Below, piece by piece: positions 1 through 5,411 of a stretch of 5,765 bases of DNA. How positions within the stretch are numbered: position 1 is the first letter of the stretch; every line of letters begins with the position of its first letter. The notes under the pieces were generated by a model. It was given only the letters and a program-made list of their open reading frames with translations, was not told where the DNA came from and made no database searches. Origin of the DNA: Methanosarcina sp. Lineage in GTDB: Archaea; Halobacteriota; Methanosarcinia; Methanosarcinales; Methanosarcinaceae. Location of the stretch: assembly GCA_013330315.1 (NCBI GenBank), contig DUIO01000133.1:1-5765 (forward strand), in the 5' to 3' direction. A program made the position numbers and the translations under genes.

Positions 1-435
1 GTTGCAGTCCTGGCCAGATGCACAAATGGTGTTCTGGCGTGCTCAGGTGATGATGGTTATCCTTATGCAGTTCCACTTAGTTATGTCTACCTCAACGGCA
101 GAATTTATTTTCATTCGGCAAAAGCCGGACACAAAATCGATGCAATTAAGAAGAACCCAAAGGTATCTTTTACAGTAATAGATGAAGATAAGATAGTAAG
201 CGAAAAATATACAACGCATTTCCGTAGTGTTATTGCTTTTGGCAAAGCAAGAATCGTTGAAGGTGACGAACGGCTTGAATCTTTCGCGGCACTGGTTGAT
301 AAGTATTCAGGAAATCAACCTGAGGAAGCAAAGAATAAGGAAATATCAAGATGCACACAAGCTCACATTATAGCAATTGATATCGAGCATATAACTGGTA
401 AGGAAGCTATTGAGTTCGTCGGGGCTAAAAAATAA
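1..435 (+). CDS. Pyridoxamine 5'-phosphate oxidase-like (NimA-type) flavin-binding protein, 5' partial
   Basis: The window opens inside this gene; 144 codons and a TAA stop are visible. The protein reads in order GVLACSGDDGYPYAVPLSYV, then IYFHSAKAGHKIDAIKKNP and KVSFTVIDEDK. This is the split-barrel flavin-binding pattern of the PPOX/NimA family: a G-x-PY-x-VPL strand, an F-H-x-A-x-x-G-x-K phosphate-contacting segment, then an NP-x-V-x-F strand. Relatives are about 155-160 residues, so roughly 10-15 N-terminal residues probably lie left of the window. Family members bind FMN or related cofactors and some reduce nitroimidazoles; the substrate here cannot be told. The protein should be cytoplasmic. 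Its last third, including the stop region, is copied as a truncated relic near 2235-2414, so this locus has been duplicated. The start and promoter are outside the window. Confidence 0.85.
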   Translation, partial: VAVLARCTNGVLACSGDDGYPYAVPLSYVYLNGRIYFHSAKAGHKIDAIKKNPKVSFTVIDEDKIVSEKYTTHFRSVIAFGKARIVEGDERLESFAALVDKYSGNQPEEAKNKEISRCTQAHIIAIDIEHITGKEAIEFVGAKK

Positions 436-460
436 TAACTATTTTCTATACATAGATCAC

Positions 461-526
461 TTTTTTATTATATTTTCTCCCAGGCTCCCTCAAATCCTTC
501 AATTGGAAATTATGTGATTGCGCCCT
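461..526 (-). repeat. Dispersed repeat, copy A
   Basis: One of six copies of a roughly 65 bp repeat. This copy is diverged: CTCCCAGGCTCCCTCAAAT replaces the usual CCGCCCCAGCCCCCTCAAAT, followed by CCTTCAATTGGAAATT and ATTGCGCCC. On the minus strand it reads FPIEGFEGAWEKI then two stops, with one in-frame TAA upstream, so it is not translatable as a longer protein. It lies just after the PPOX gene and 3' of the convergent lipocalin-like gene. The minus strand is assigned because the peptide-like reading frame runs that way. Confidence 0.75.
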
Positions 527-532
527 GTTTAG

Positions 533-640
533 AAGTTGATTCTTTGTCAAAGCATATTACAGCAAATTAAGTATTCTAAGAATCCAAAGTATGAAGATAT
601 CAATACCAAAGTGCATGAAGGCGACCTGAGAAAAAGATAA
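533..640 (+). pseudogene. Possible gene relic (C-terminal ORF scrap)
   Basis: Between repeat copy A and the hairpin there is an open frame of 35 codons that begins directly after an in-frame TAG and ends with TAA. Its last part reads QQIKYSKNPKYEDINTKV then HEGDLRKR, a charged, protein-like composition unlike random AT-rich spacer. There is no ATG and no clear ribosome binding site; a TTG at 536 is the only alternative start. I do not recognise the family. It may be the C-terminal remnant of a displaced gene, or chance. The rest of the 436-702 spacer holds only copy A and the hairpin. Confidence 0.25.
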
Positions 641-663
641 AAAATCCTTTTTCAAGGATTTTT
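640..663 (-). terminator. Hairpin terminator after the lipocalin-like gene
   Basis: A perfect 10 bp stem (AAAAATCCTT / AAGGATTTTT) with a 4-base loop starts about 40 bases past the stop of the minus-strand gene. Read on the minus strand it is followed by a T-rich run (TTATCTTTTTCTC), which fits a T-tract terminator. The stem is A/T-symmetric and could also stop plus-strand transcription arriving from the PPOX gene. Confidence 0.6.
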
Positions 664-702
664 ATAATTATTTCAAATTATACATATCAGAATTTGATTC
701 GG

Positions 703-1893
703 TCAGGGAAAAGGTATGTAAGTAACAGCGTCTCCAGCAACGTATTCCATGAACCCGCCAGCGGTATATGAAACTGGTTTCCCATCAATTTTTCCATTAA
801 CCTCATAAGTTCCGATCATTTCCCAGATAATCCGATATTTTTCTGCTACCGGGACTCCATTTGAATCAGTTATTAGTACGAGTACCGGAAGAGGGGCACA
901 ATGATCCAGATCTGTCGTGAACGTTATATCCAGATAATCACCGGAGTCTGAAGAGGCAAGTATATCTGTTTTAAGAGGCAGGGGGAACGAACCTGGAGGC
1001 ATATAACCATTTAAGTATGGTACCGGGACAGGACCGACATAAGGATCTGAATGTGTGACCTGTATATCCTCACCACTGAAGGTGGCAACTATTTCCCTGT
1101 TTCTCCATAACCTCAGGACTGAACTGAAGGATTGAGTATAACTGGCATCAGTAATATTCCCAAAGCTGAGTGAATATTTTCCGATGTCACTCCCATTTAA
1201 ACTGTTTTTTGTCTGAGTAGTTTGTCCCCAGTCCCATCCAAGATCGTCTCCCCAATTCCAGTATCCCCAGTTGTGGTCGTGATAGCCTCTTGCATTTTTC
1301 AGAGTGTATGTTTTCCCGTTAACAGTGAGGTTCCCATTAACTTTCATCTTCGGGGAGGCCACTATCCAGTTGATTTCTCCTCCGTATAAAGGAGAGAAAT
1401 CAGTAGCGCTAAAAACGGGAGAGGGTTCCACTTCCGGCTTGAATAACGCATCAAAGACCGAAGATCCGTCTTCGGACATGACACGAACCGAATAGCCCTG
1501 TGGAGTCAGTTTAACACTGTTGCCAGCTATCATGACGTCTGGCGTTTCAGAAGAGTATTCTGTAGCATCTATTGGATAGGTTACATAATAGGCATTTGAT
1601 CCATCAATGGTATAATAATCAAGAAGCATTTCAGAGATACCAAAGTATCCATTCAGTTTAAATGTACAGATAAGTGAAAGACCCTGCTCCTCATCTATAA
1701 CATTGAAGTAATGCCATTCGTTGTACAGAGGCATGAGACTGCTATCTGCCGGAGGATGAAAAGCATCAACCTGCTTAAGTTCTCCAACCAAACTGTTACT
1801 CTGGTCTGTAAGAGCAACCCCTGAAAATACTATCAGCAAAAAAAATACAAGAATTATCGGTTTTAACAATTCTCTAATTTTCGTATGTAACAC
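703..1893 (-). CDS. Exported CrtC/AttH-family lipocalin-like protein
   Basis: The product is 396 residues. Residues 10-29 form a hydrophobic signal segment (KPIILVFFLLIVFSGVALTD) with no lipobox cysteine, so an exported protein cleaved near A27 or anchored by this helix is likely. The mature part has the hallmarks of the CrtC/AttH/Svf1 double-lipocalin superfamily: W60-H-Y-F near the start of domain one, the G-N-L-T-V-N-G strand at 187-193, the signature GYHDHNWG at 203-210 followed by a W-rich YWNWGDDLGWDWG, and a second beta-rich domain to the end. Bacterial relatives include carotenoid 1,2-hydratase; activity on a carotenoid is not shown here, and a role on some isoprenoid or lipid is only inferred. 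The frame is closed by TAA directly upstream, so the GTG at 1891-1893 is the earliest start; it overlaps an AAGGGG ribosome-site-like run, so the true start is slightly uncertain. It appears monocistronic. Confidence 0.8.
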   Translation of the reverse strand: MLHTKIRELLKPIILVFFLLIVFSGVALTDQSNSLVGELKQVDAFHPPADSSLMPLYNEWHYFNVIDEEQGLSLICTFKLNGYFGISEMLLDYYTIDGSNAYYVTYPIDATEYSSETPDVMIAGNSVKLTPQGYSVRVMSEDGSSVFDALFKPEVEPSPVFSATDFSPLYGGEINWIVASPKMKVNGNLTVNGKTYTLKNARGYHDHNWGYWNWGDDLGWDWGQTTQTKNSLNGSDIGKYSLSFGNITDASYTQSFSSVLRLWRNREIVATFSGEDIQVTHSDPYVGPVPVPYLNGYMPPGSFPLPLKTDILASSDSGDYLDITFTTDLDHCAPLPVLVLITDSNGVPVAEKYRIIWEMIGTYEVNGKIDGKPVSYTAGGFMEYVAGDAVTYIPFP

Positions 1894-1906
1894 CCCTTAG
1901 CACGAC

Positions 1907-1919
1907 AAGAATAATTCTT
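1907..1919. promoter_or_regulatory. 13-base palindrome in the leader of the lipocalin-like gene
   Basis: AAGAAT-A-ATTCTT is a perfect inverted repeat with one central base, 14 bases before the GTG start. It could be an operator or a small leader structure. At this AT content a chance palindrome is quite possible. Confidence 0.25.
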
Positions 1920-1981
1920 ACACTCAAAAGACGATTTAATTTCCAGAATTTTCTTGCCTTCACAGTTATACATACAGCAGA

Positions 1982-1990
1982 TTATAAAAA
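1982..1990 (-). promoter_or_regulatory. Candidate TATA box for the lipocalin-like gene
   Basis: On the minus strand this reads TTTTTATAA, a fair archaeal TATA box. A start about 25 bases downstream would give a leader of roughly 65 bases carrying the palindrome at 1907-1919. A second candidate (TTCTATAAAT) lies near 2058-2067, so the choice is not secure. The rest of the 1894-2134 spacer shows no coding potential; a 7 bp inverted pair (AACAGGA at 2093, TCCTGTT at 2139) is weak. Confidence 0.35.
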
Positions 1991-2134
1991 CGTGCGTAAA
2001 TAAAGTCTTAAATTTACTTTTCCACGTTTCCACAAAAAAACCAGAATCTTATCCTAATTTATAGAACTAAAATAAACAAAGTTTTCTGGATGAACAGGAA
2101 GAGACTGTCAAGAGAAATATGCTTTAGAAATATT

Positions 2135-2202
2135 GCTTATCCTGTTCCCCCCAGTCCTCCTTAAAATCCTTCGACTTAAAGATCCGAGGATTGTGCAGCT
2201 TT
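2135..2202 (-). repeat. Dispersed repeat, copy B (degraded)
   Basis: The most decayed of the six copies: CCTGTTCCCCCCAGTCCTCC then AAATCCTTCGACTTAAAGAT and GGATTGTGC still align with the consensus. The minus-strand peptide frame is broken by several stops. It supplies the first third of a chimeric plus-strand open frame (2133-2402) whose rest is the PPOX relic, so that open frame is not a natural gene. Confidence 0.55.
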
Positions 2203-2234
2203 TCACACCTCTTAAATCTTGTATCATAGTCAAG

Positions 2235-2402
2235 AGGCTTGAATCTTTCGAGACACTGGTTGATAAGTATTCAGAAAATCAACCTGAAGAAGCCAGGAAT
2301 AAGGAAATATCAAAATGCACACAGGCTCATATTATAGCAATTGATGTCGAGCATATAACTGGCAAGGAAGTCATTGAGTTCGTCAAGGCTAAAAGAGAAT
2401 GA
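2235..2402 (+). pseudogene. Truncated duplicate of the PPOX gene (C-terminal third)
   Basis: Bases 2235-2414 match 271-450 at about 89% by hand count, without gaps. The encoded residues (RLESFETLVDKYSENQPEEA... ending IEFVKAKRE) correspond to the last 54 residues of the first gene plus one extra residue, because the original TAA has become GAA and an adjacent TGA now ends the frame. Similarity continues about 12 bases beyond that stop (CTATTTTCTATA), so this is a DNA duplication, not protein-level convergence. The flavin-binding N-terminal two thirds are gone, so the product would be non-functional. Many differences are silent or conservative (I/V, K/R), suggesting the copy diverged as a real paralogue before it was truncated. 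It is joined on the left to spacer after repeat B and on the right to a hicB scrap. Confidence 0.85.
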
Positions 2403-2414
2403 CTATTTTCTATA

Positions 2415-2478
2415 GTCAAGAACTTTTGCAAATATATACCCCGTCTTCGTCCTGTTTGATTAGTGAAGTATCATTAAG
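2415..2478 (-). pseudogene. hicB fragment, frameshifted relic
   Basis: This stretch aligns with 5558-5621 inside the intact hicB, sharing GTCAAGAACTTTTGCA, then TATA-CCC and GTCTTCGTCCTG. On the minus strand it covers hicB codons about 6-26: L-N-D-T-S-L-I-K-Q-D-E-D-G-V-Y-I is still readable (intact gene: LNYTVLIEQDEDGIYI), after which a one-base insertion breaks the frame before the AKVPD segment. No start codon or remaining hicB body is present. It abuts the PPOX relic within one base, and lies just past the hepT stop. Confidence 0.75.
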
Positions 2479-2508
2479 AAAAGAGAAGGCAAAAAGTCTA
2501 ATCAGTGG

Positions 2509-2859
2509 TTATTTTTCAGTTTCCAGCAAATTGAGAATAGCCAGAATCTCATCTTTTAAAGCCGGAATATCTACTTCCACAGTATACCAAACATCATTTA
2601 GATTAACCCCAAAATAATGGTGAATTAACCGGCCCCTCATGCCTGCGATATCACTCCAGGGAACCTTTGGATATTTCTCCCTGAAATTTCGGGATAAGTT
2701 TTTGGTAGCTTCACCTATGATCTCAATCTGCCTGATCGTTCCGTCTTGAACTAGGTTGCTGGAGAGAAAATCTTCTTTTTCCATACCTTCAGTATATTCT
2801 TCAATCCTTTCAATTGAATTAAGGATATGGCTAAGGTAAACCACATCACTTTTTTTCAT
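2509..2859 (-). CDS. hepT: HepT-type HEPN ribonuclease toxin
   Basis: The 116-residue product is an all-helical HEPN-domain protein of the HepT (DUF86) type. Near the middle it has [10 protein letters not shown] (residues 47-56), typical of the family, and then the RNase motif RX4HXY as R75-GRLI-H80-H-Y82, within [13 protein letters not shown]. In studied HepT/MntA pairs the toxin cleaves RNA, including tRNA, as a dimer, and its motif tyrosine is AMPylated by MntA, which silences it; Y82 would be that residue here. All catalytic residues are present and the length is normal, so the gene looks functional. Its ATG overlaps the mntA stop by four bases (ATGA), with GTGATC a few bases upstream as a ribosome-site-like sequence inside mntA, which indicates translational coupling. 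T-rich sequence follows the stop. Confidence 0.9.
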   Translation of the reverse strand: MKKSDVVYLSHILNSIERIEEYTEGMEKEDFLSSNLVQDGTIRQIEIIGEATKNLSRNFREKYPKVPWSDIAGMRGRLIHHYFGVNLNDVWYTVEVDIPALKDEILAILNLLETEK

Positions 2860-3152
2860 GTTGAGATCACTTTTGCTTCCCTTTTAATCCCATCAATAAG
2901 GTAAGGACTTATTGACTCTTCGGTAAGCAAATCCACCTTTACTCCAAGTAATTCCGATAGTTCCCTTTCAATTCGTACAAGGTTTAACAGACCTTTAGTT
3001 TCGGAAAACTCCACCAGAATATCGATATCATTTTCCGGCTTTTCTTCTCCTCTAGCATAAGAACCAAAAACAGCTACTTTCGTTGCCCCTTCTTTTTCAA
3101 GGAAAGAAGAGATTTTTTCGAACAGCTCTTTGTGCCGGACAGCGTTCTCCAT
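2856..3152 (-). CDS. mntA: MntA-type minimal nucleotidyltransferase antitoxin
   Basis: The 98-residue product is a minimal nucleotidyltransferase (MNT, Pol beta superfamily). It shows [20 protein letters not shown] (residues 26-45): G30-S31 of the active-site turn, D42 and D44 of the D-x-D metal site, and the third acidic residue D74 in [10 protein letters not shown]. This is the full catalytic set. Characterised MntA proteins transfer AMP from ATP to the HepT tyrosine and so neutralise the toxin. It is the first gene of a two-gene operon with hepT, overlapping it by four bases. The ATG lacks a Shine-Dalgarno site but has a TATA box 27 bases upstream, which fits a nearly leaderless mRNA. An antitoxin-first order lets the antidote be made first. 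Confidence 0.9.
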   Translation of the reverse strand: MENAVRHKELFEKISSFLEKEGATKVAVFGSYARGEEKPENDIDILVEFSETKGLLNLVRIERELSELLGVKVDLLTEESISPYLIDGIKREAKVIST

Positions 3153-3174
3153 GCCAGTATATTTTGTTTGTGAT

Positions 3175-3183
3175 CATTTAAAG
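3175..3183 (-). promoter_or_regulatory. TATA box of mntA-hepT
   Basis: The minus strand reads CTTTAAATG centred about 27 bases before the mntA ATG. The archaeal TATA-to-start distance is about 25 bases, so transcription should begin at or within a few bases of the start codon. The absence of a ribosome binding site agrees with this. The setting resembles the hicB promoter: a CCAG next to the start, a TGTGA, then the TATA element. Confidence 0.55.
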
Positions 3184-3247
3184 GTATGTGGAATGAAATG
3201 ATGGTAAAAAAGAGAAAATAGAAATTAGTGGAAACCGTATGAGATAA

Positions 3248-3317
3248 CTTTTTGGATCTATTTCCGCCCCAGCCCCCTCAAATACTTTGATTGGAAATTC
3301 TACAATTGCGCCTTTTT
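3248..3317 (-). repeat. Dispersed repeat, copy C
   Basis: A well-kept copy with TTCCGCCCCAGCCCCCTCAA, ACTTTGATTGGAAATTC and ACAATTGCGCC. On the minus strand it reads GAIVEFPIKVFEGAGAEI; a short deletion at the end replaces the usual stop with GAT. An in-frame TAA lies just upstream of the peptide. Its core lies 110 bases before the mntA start, almost the same distance as copies D and F from hicB starts. Confidence 0.8.
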
Positions 3318-3366
3318 AATATGTCAACCTTTGGAAATTTACCGCTCACGAATCTTAAATAGAAAG

Positions 3367-3375
3367 AAATATATG
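3367..3375 (+). promoter_or_regulatory. Candidate TATA box for the zinc-ribbon membrane gene
   Basis: AAATATATG preceded by a purine-rich GAAAG (BRE-like) lies 59-67 bases before the TTG start. Transcription would begin near 3397, giving a leader of about 35 bases. A small inverted pair TATGC/GCATA (3372-3386) sits at its downstream edge. AT-rich surroundings make this a tentative call. Confidence 0.35.
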
Positions 3376-3433
3376 CGGCAAGCATACTTAATAAATATTA
3401 GTGCAATGTGATTAAAATCTAGAAGGTACTTTA

Positions 3434-4117
3434 TTGCTCCAAATTACTGAAGAAATCCATACAAAAAATATCAATGGAAAAAACAAAACCTACTCGATAG
3501 AGTTTGTTCAGGGAAGCTTAGTAATTATATGCACATACAAAGGAGAAAAGAGAGATAGAAAAACTATCAACCAAGTTCCCTTTATTAAAATTCATGGGAA
3601 GAAAGCCGTCCAAATTACCGGATGGTTATGTATGTTTTTTGGGCTTGCGATTTTGATTGGAACTGCCATAATTTTAGTTTACTTAATAAGTCAAAATTTT
3701 GAGGAAGGGATCTATTTTCCAGTATGTCTCATTGGATTTTATGCAGGAACAGAAATTTGCTCAATTGGAAACTCTTTGCTTTGGAAAGTAAGATATGTAA
3801 AAGCTACCAGATGTAAAAGGTGTCACAAGAACTATGCTTACGAAGAAATAGAAGAACCTGACATCAAAGAAATAAGTACAGAAGAATCATATGTGGTCAC
3901 AGTAACTCGAAACTGGAGATGCAAATATTGTGGACATATTGACAGCAGTGAAAGTCCTGAAAAGATAAAAGCATATAAAGGGCTAAAAGAGATAAAAAGG
4001 GCAGCCAAAGAAATAAAATGTGAAAGATGCGGAAAAACAGAGTTTAACTTTGAGTATAAGAATCCTGATATAAAAGAAGACCCGTTTGGAAAAAACTGTG
4101 GTTCAAACCGAGACTAA
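3434..4117 (+). CDS. Two-helix membrane protein with duplicated zinc ribbons, frameshifted near its end
   Basis: The frame starts at TTG, with AAGGT seven bases upstream and an in-frame stop at 3413; no upstream ATG exists. The 227-residue product has a beta-rich N-terminal segment (residues 15-50), two membrane helices (about 63-86 and 92-115), then a cytoplasmic or external zinc-binding part. Ribbon one uses C127-KR-C130 and C163-KY-C166; ribbon two begins with C196-ER-C199. The second CxxC pair is missing because the frame shifts at the A6 run 4090-4095; in the +1 frame the sequence goes on with YYKCNYCGN and ends at 4202. The two ribbons are internal repeats: both have PDIKE after the first CxxC and a VV-x-x-T strand before the second. 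I do not recognise a named family. As read, the last seven residues (NCGSNRD) are out-of-frame. The shift may be a real mutation, a sequencing error in the A run, or recoding. Confidence 0.65.
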   Translation: MLQITEEIHTKNINGKNKTYSIEFVQGSLVIICTYKGEKRDRKTINQVPFIKIHGKKAVQITGWLCMFFGLAILIGTAIILVYLISQNFEEGIYFPVCLIGFYAGTEICSIGNSLLWKVRYVKATRCKRCHKNYAYEEIEEPDIKEISTEESYVVTVTRNWRCKYCGHIDSSESPEKIKAYKGLKEIKRAAKEIKCERCGKTEFNFEYKNPDIKEDPFGKNCGSNRD

Positions 4118-4202
4118 ATATTATAAATGCAATTACTGCGGAAACTTAAATATAACCGAAGAGGAAACTGTATACGAAACCACTCTTTTGGATTTTCTAT
4201 GA
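4098..4202 (+). pseudogene. Displaced C-terminal tail of the zinc-ribbon gene
   Basis: In the frame one base ahead of the preceding gene, this stretch codes 34 residues: VVQTETKYYKCNYCGNLN, then an acid-rich ITEEETVYETTLLDFL and a TGA. The CNYCG pair completes ribbon two, mirroring CKYCG of ribbon one. Five instead of six A's at 4090-4095 would restore a single gene of about 255 residues (3434-4202). The stop lies at the very edge of the hicB relic that begins about 4203, so the original C-terminus may itself have been trimmed. Confidence 0.65.
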
Positions 4203-4290
4203 ATCCAAGCTCTTACTTTCCCTCTTTTCCAGAATAACATTTAATCTGTGAGTATTTAAAGTTGCTACCAGCAGAACTGAAGATAAAACA
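4203..4290 (-). pseudogene. hicB 5' relic with its promoter
   Basis: The stretch matches the start and promoter of the intact hicB 1412 bases to the right. A run of 41 bases (4229-4269 versus 5641-5681) is identical and holds the TATA element TATTTAAAG; the next 19 bases have two differences. On the coding side only about six codons remain (R-E-S-K-S-L versus M-E-G-K-S-L): the ATG has become AGG at 4221-4223, so nothing can start there. Similarity ends near 4200. The promoter is better kept than the coding part, so it may still fire leftward, antisense to the zinc-ribbon gene. Confidence 0.8.
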
Positions 4291-4316
4291 TAGCTGAAAA
4301 CCAGCAGAAGCGATAT

Positions 4317-4390
4317 AACTTTTATATTATATTTCCGCCCCAGCCCCCTCAAATCGTTCGATTAGAAGTTCAAAGATTGGGCCGTTTTTA
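4317..4390 (-). repeat. Dispersed repeat, copy D
   Basis: This copy has the full core TTCCGCCCCAGCCCCCTCAA, then TCGTTCGATTAGAAGTTC and ATTGGGCCG. The minus strand reads LKNGPIFELLIERFEGAGAEI and a TAA stop, open for about 20 codons further upstream. The core lies 110 bases before the dead hicB start. Together with the hicB relic it forms a duplicate of the segment at 5613-5765. Confidence 0.8.
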
Positions 4391-4646
4391 AGATTCTTAC
4401 ATATGGAATAATATAGTCGGTAAATTTAATAGCCGGGCTCTAGATATTATAGATTGAAAATATATTCAAGGGAGCTACCATAACCCCGGAGTTTACTTTT
4501 TGGGAAGCGGGAGAGTATATTCAAAGAAAATAAGAAGATGATATGGTACGCCAGATAAACTTAAAGAGAACTTAAACTTCGAGGAAAGCACAGGCTGGGA
4601 TAAACTTAAAGATTTCTTAAAGGGTATATTAATAGCCCTTTTTATT
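4391..4646 (+). other. Spacer with decayed 5' region of the following small gene
   Basis: The spacer contains an AGGGAG ribosome-site-like run (4469-4474) followed five bases later by ATA (4480-4482) in place of a start codon. From there TPEFTFWEAGEYIQRK reads openly to a TAA at 4531. In another frame, after a TGA at 4539-4541, the reading frame of the 4647 gene is open upstream with no ATG, GTG or TTG: YGTPDKLKENLNFEESTG, then W-DKLKDFLKGILIALFI. The direct repeat GATAAACTTAAAGA (4554 and 4599) lies within it, 45 bases apart, coding DKLK twice. These pieces look like one N-terminus broken by a lost start, a frameshift and a stop; this is inference. Confidence 0.4.
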
Positions 4647-5009
4647 ATGCAAATTTTTTATTTTGTTAGCGAAGATGTTATTAAGAGAAGCAAGACTATT
4701 TTCGCAGTTTCTGTATCAGAAGAATCCGAGTTTGCTGTTTACCTTACAAATGATACAAAATATGAATTATGGGTTCTGGATTTTTATAGTGGTCCCGAGA
4801 GAATCAACGTATCAGTAAAAAAAGATTCCCATACTGCATTTGAAGATACTTTCATATTAATGCATCCTGAAGGAGATTATCTACCTTATCATCCAGATTT
4901 TACCGTAAAAGAAAACGGAACTTATCAAGTACATATGAAGCCACTGGATTCAGGAGATGTAAGAATAGGAATCAGGAAAATCCATGGATTTTCCACATCC
5001 TTCATTTAA
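4647..5009 (+). CDS. Small beta-rich, probably membrane-anchored protein of unknown family, 5' end likely broken
   Basis: The frame from the first ATG gives 120 residues. That ATG has no ribosome binding site and lies in the middle of a hydrophobic helix, FLKGILIALFIMQIFYFV, of which only the last part (MQIFYFV) would be made. The natural protein therefore probably began further left, where no start codon survives in this frame. The remainder is beta-rich and aromatic: KTIFAVSVSEESEFAVYL, then YELWVLDFYSGPERINVSV, a middle strand EDTFILMHPEGDY, and FTVKENGTYQVHMKPL. This alternation, with a G-x-Y-x-V strand, suggests an extracellular beta-sandwich attached by an N-terminal helix. I do not recognise a family and assign no function. 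Downstream lies a hicBA relic. It may be a pseudogene, or a truncated but expressed gene. Confidence 0.5.
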   Translation: MQIFYFVSEDVIKRSKTIFAVSVSEESEFAVYLTNDTKYELWVLDFYSGPERINVSVKKDSHTAFEDTFILMHPEGDYLPYHPDFTVKENGTYQVHMKPLDSGDVRIGIRKIHGFSTSFI

Positions 5010-5026
5010 AGCAAATTGCAGGCAAA

Positions 5027-5058
5027 AGTGAGTTTACTCATACTTTATCTCTACCTGC
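5027..5058 (-). pseudogene. hicB/hicA junction relic
   Basis: ACTCATACTTTATCTCTACC aligns with GCTCATACTTTTACCTCTACC at the intact hicB-hicA overlap (5408 region). On the minus strand it holds the last few hicB codons, with a one-base loss, and an ATG followed by S-K-L (intact hicA: S-R-L), after which similarity stops. On the other side it runs straight into sequence resembling the spacer before repeat D (GAAGCGACATAGC against GAAGCGATATAAC). So nearly all of hicB and its promoter has been deleted, leaving the junction fused to an upstream flank. No product is possible. Confidence 0.65.
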
Positions 5059-5073
5059 AAACCGAAGCGACAT

Positions 5074-5130
5074 AGCTTTTTCATTATATTTCCGTCCCAG
5101 TCCCCTCAAATCCCTCGAGTGGAAATTTTT
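5074..5130 (-). repeat. Dispersed repeat, copy E
   Basis: CATTATATTTCCGTCCCAG, TCCCCTCAAATCCCTCGAG and TGGAAATTTTT match the consensus with a few transitions; the distal ATTGCGCC block is missing. The minus strand reads SEKFPLEGFEGTGTEI and a TAA. It adjoins the hicB/hicA junction relic. Confidence 0.75.
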
Positions 5131-5168
5131 CGCTGATGCTGATGTTGAAAAAGAGAAGAAAACTTAAC

Positions 5169-5182
5169 TTTGATTTATCAAA
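5169..5182 (-). terminator. Small hairpin at the hicA stop
   Basis: TTTGA-TTTA-TCAAA forms a 5 bp stem overlapping the hicA TGA. On the minus strand it is followed by T-rich sequence (GTTTTCTTCTCTTTTTC). It is a plausible terminator of hicBA, though the stem is weak and the T-tract alone may be enough in archaea. Confidence 0.4.
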
Positions 5183-5411
5183 CCTTTTTCCTTAATTCCT
5201 CATACATCTCCCGTGAAATCCTGCTCTGCTTCAGGATTTCCTTGATCAGACCAGTGCCTAAATCTTCATTTCCATGAACAGGCACCACAGTCTTTCTACC
5301 GTCAGGATGAACGTATCTCACATGGCTACCGACCTGATGCACCTTTTGAAATCCAAGCATCTCAAGTATTTTGCACATATTCCTTCCGCTTACAGGAAGG
5401 AGCCTGCTCAT
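5178..5411 (-). CDS. hicA: HicA-type mRNA interferase toxin
   Basis: The 77-residue product has the HicA layout: an opening MSRLLPVSGRNMCKILEMLG with the conserved SGR and first helix, then FQKVHQVGSHVRYVHPDGRK with the catalytic histidine H30 in GSH, a TVVPVHGNEDLG loop, and a final helix starting GTGLIKEILKQSRIS. HicA folds as a small dsRNA-binding-like domain and cuts mRNA (and tmRNA in bacteria) once freed from HicB. Nothing essential is missing. It lies second in the operon; its ATG overlaps the hicB stop by four bases, with GAGGT seven bases upstream inside hicB as a good ribosome binding site, so it is translationally coupled to the antitoxin. Confidence 0.92.
   Translation of the reverse strand: MSRLLPVSGRNMCKILEMLGFQKVHQVGSHVRYVHPDGRKTVVPVHGNEDLGTGLIKEILKQSRISREMYEELRKKV

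Noticed and set aside
1304..1495. 63-codon plus-strand open frame
   Set aside because: It lies antisense inside the lipocalin-like gene, whose motifs are clear, and has no family features.
2093..2145. Inverted pair AACAGGA / TCCTGTT as a mobile-element end or terminator
   Set aside because: Seven base pairs with a 39-base AT-rich interval and no target duplication or T-tract; easily due to chance.
2133..2402. 89-codon plus-strand open frame as an intact small gene
   Set aside because: Its first third is degraded repeat B and its rest is a truncated PPOX copy; the start codon lies in the repeat flank and the combination is a chimera.
2399..2617. 72-codon plus-strand open frame
   Set aside because: It is antisense to the hepT end and the hicB relic, with no protein-like features.
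4090..4096. A-AAA-AAC heptamer in frame, the classic -1 ribosomal frameshift site
   Set aside because: The frame that completes the second zinc ribbon is +1, not -1; a -1 shift leads to CTG TGG TTC... without the CxxC pair and to a stop at about 4150. It does not explain the split gene.
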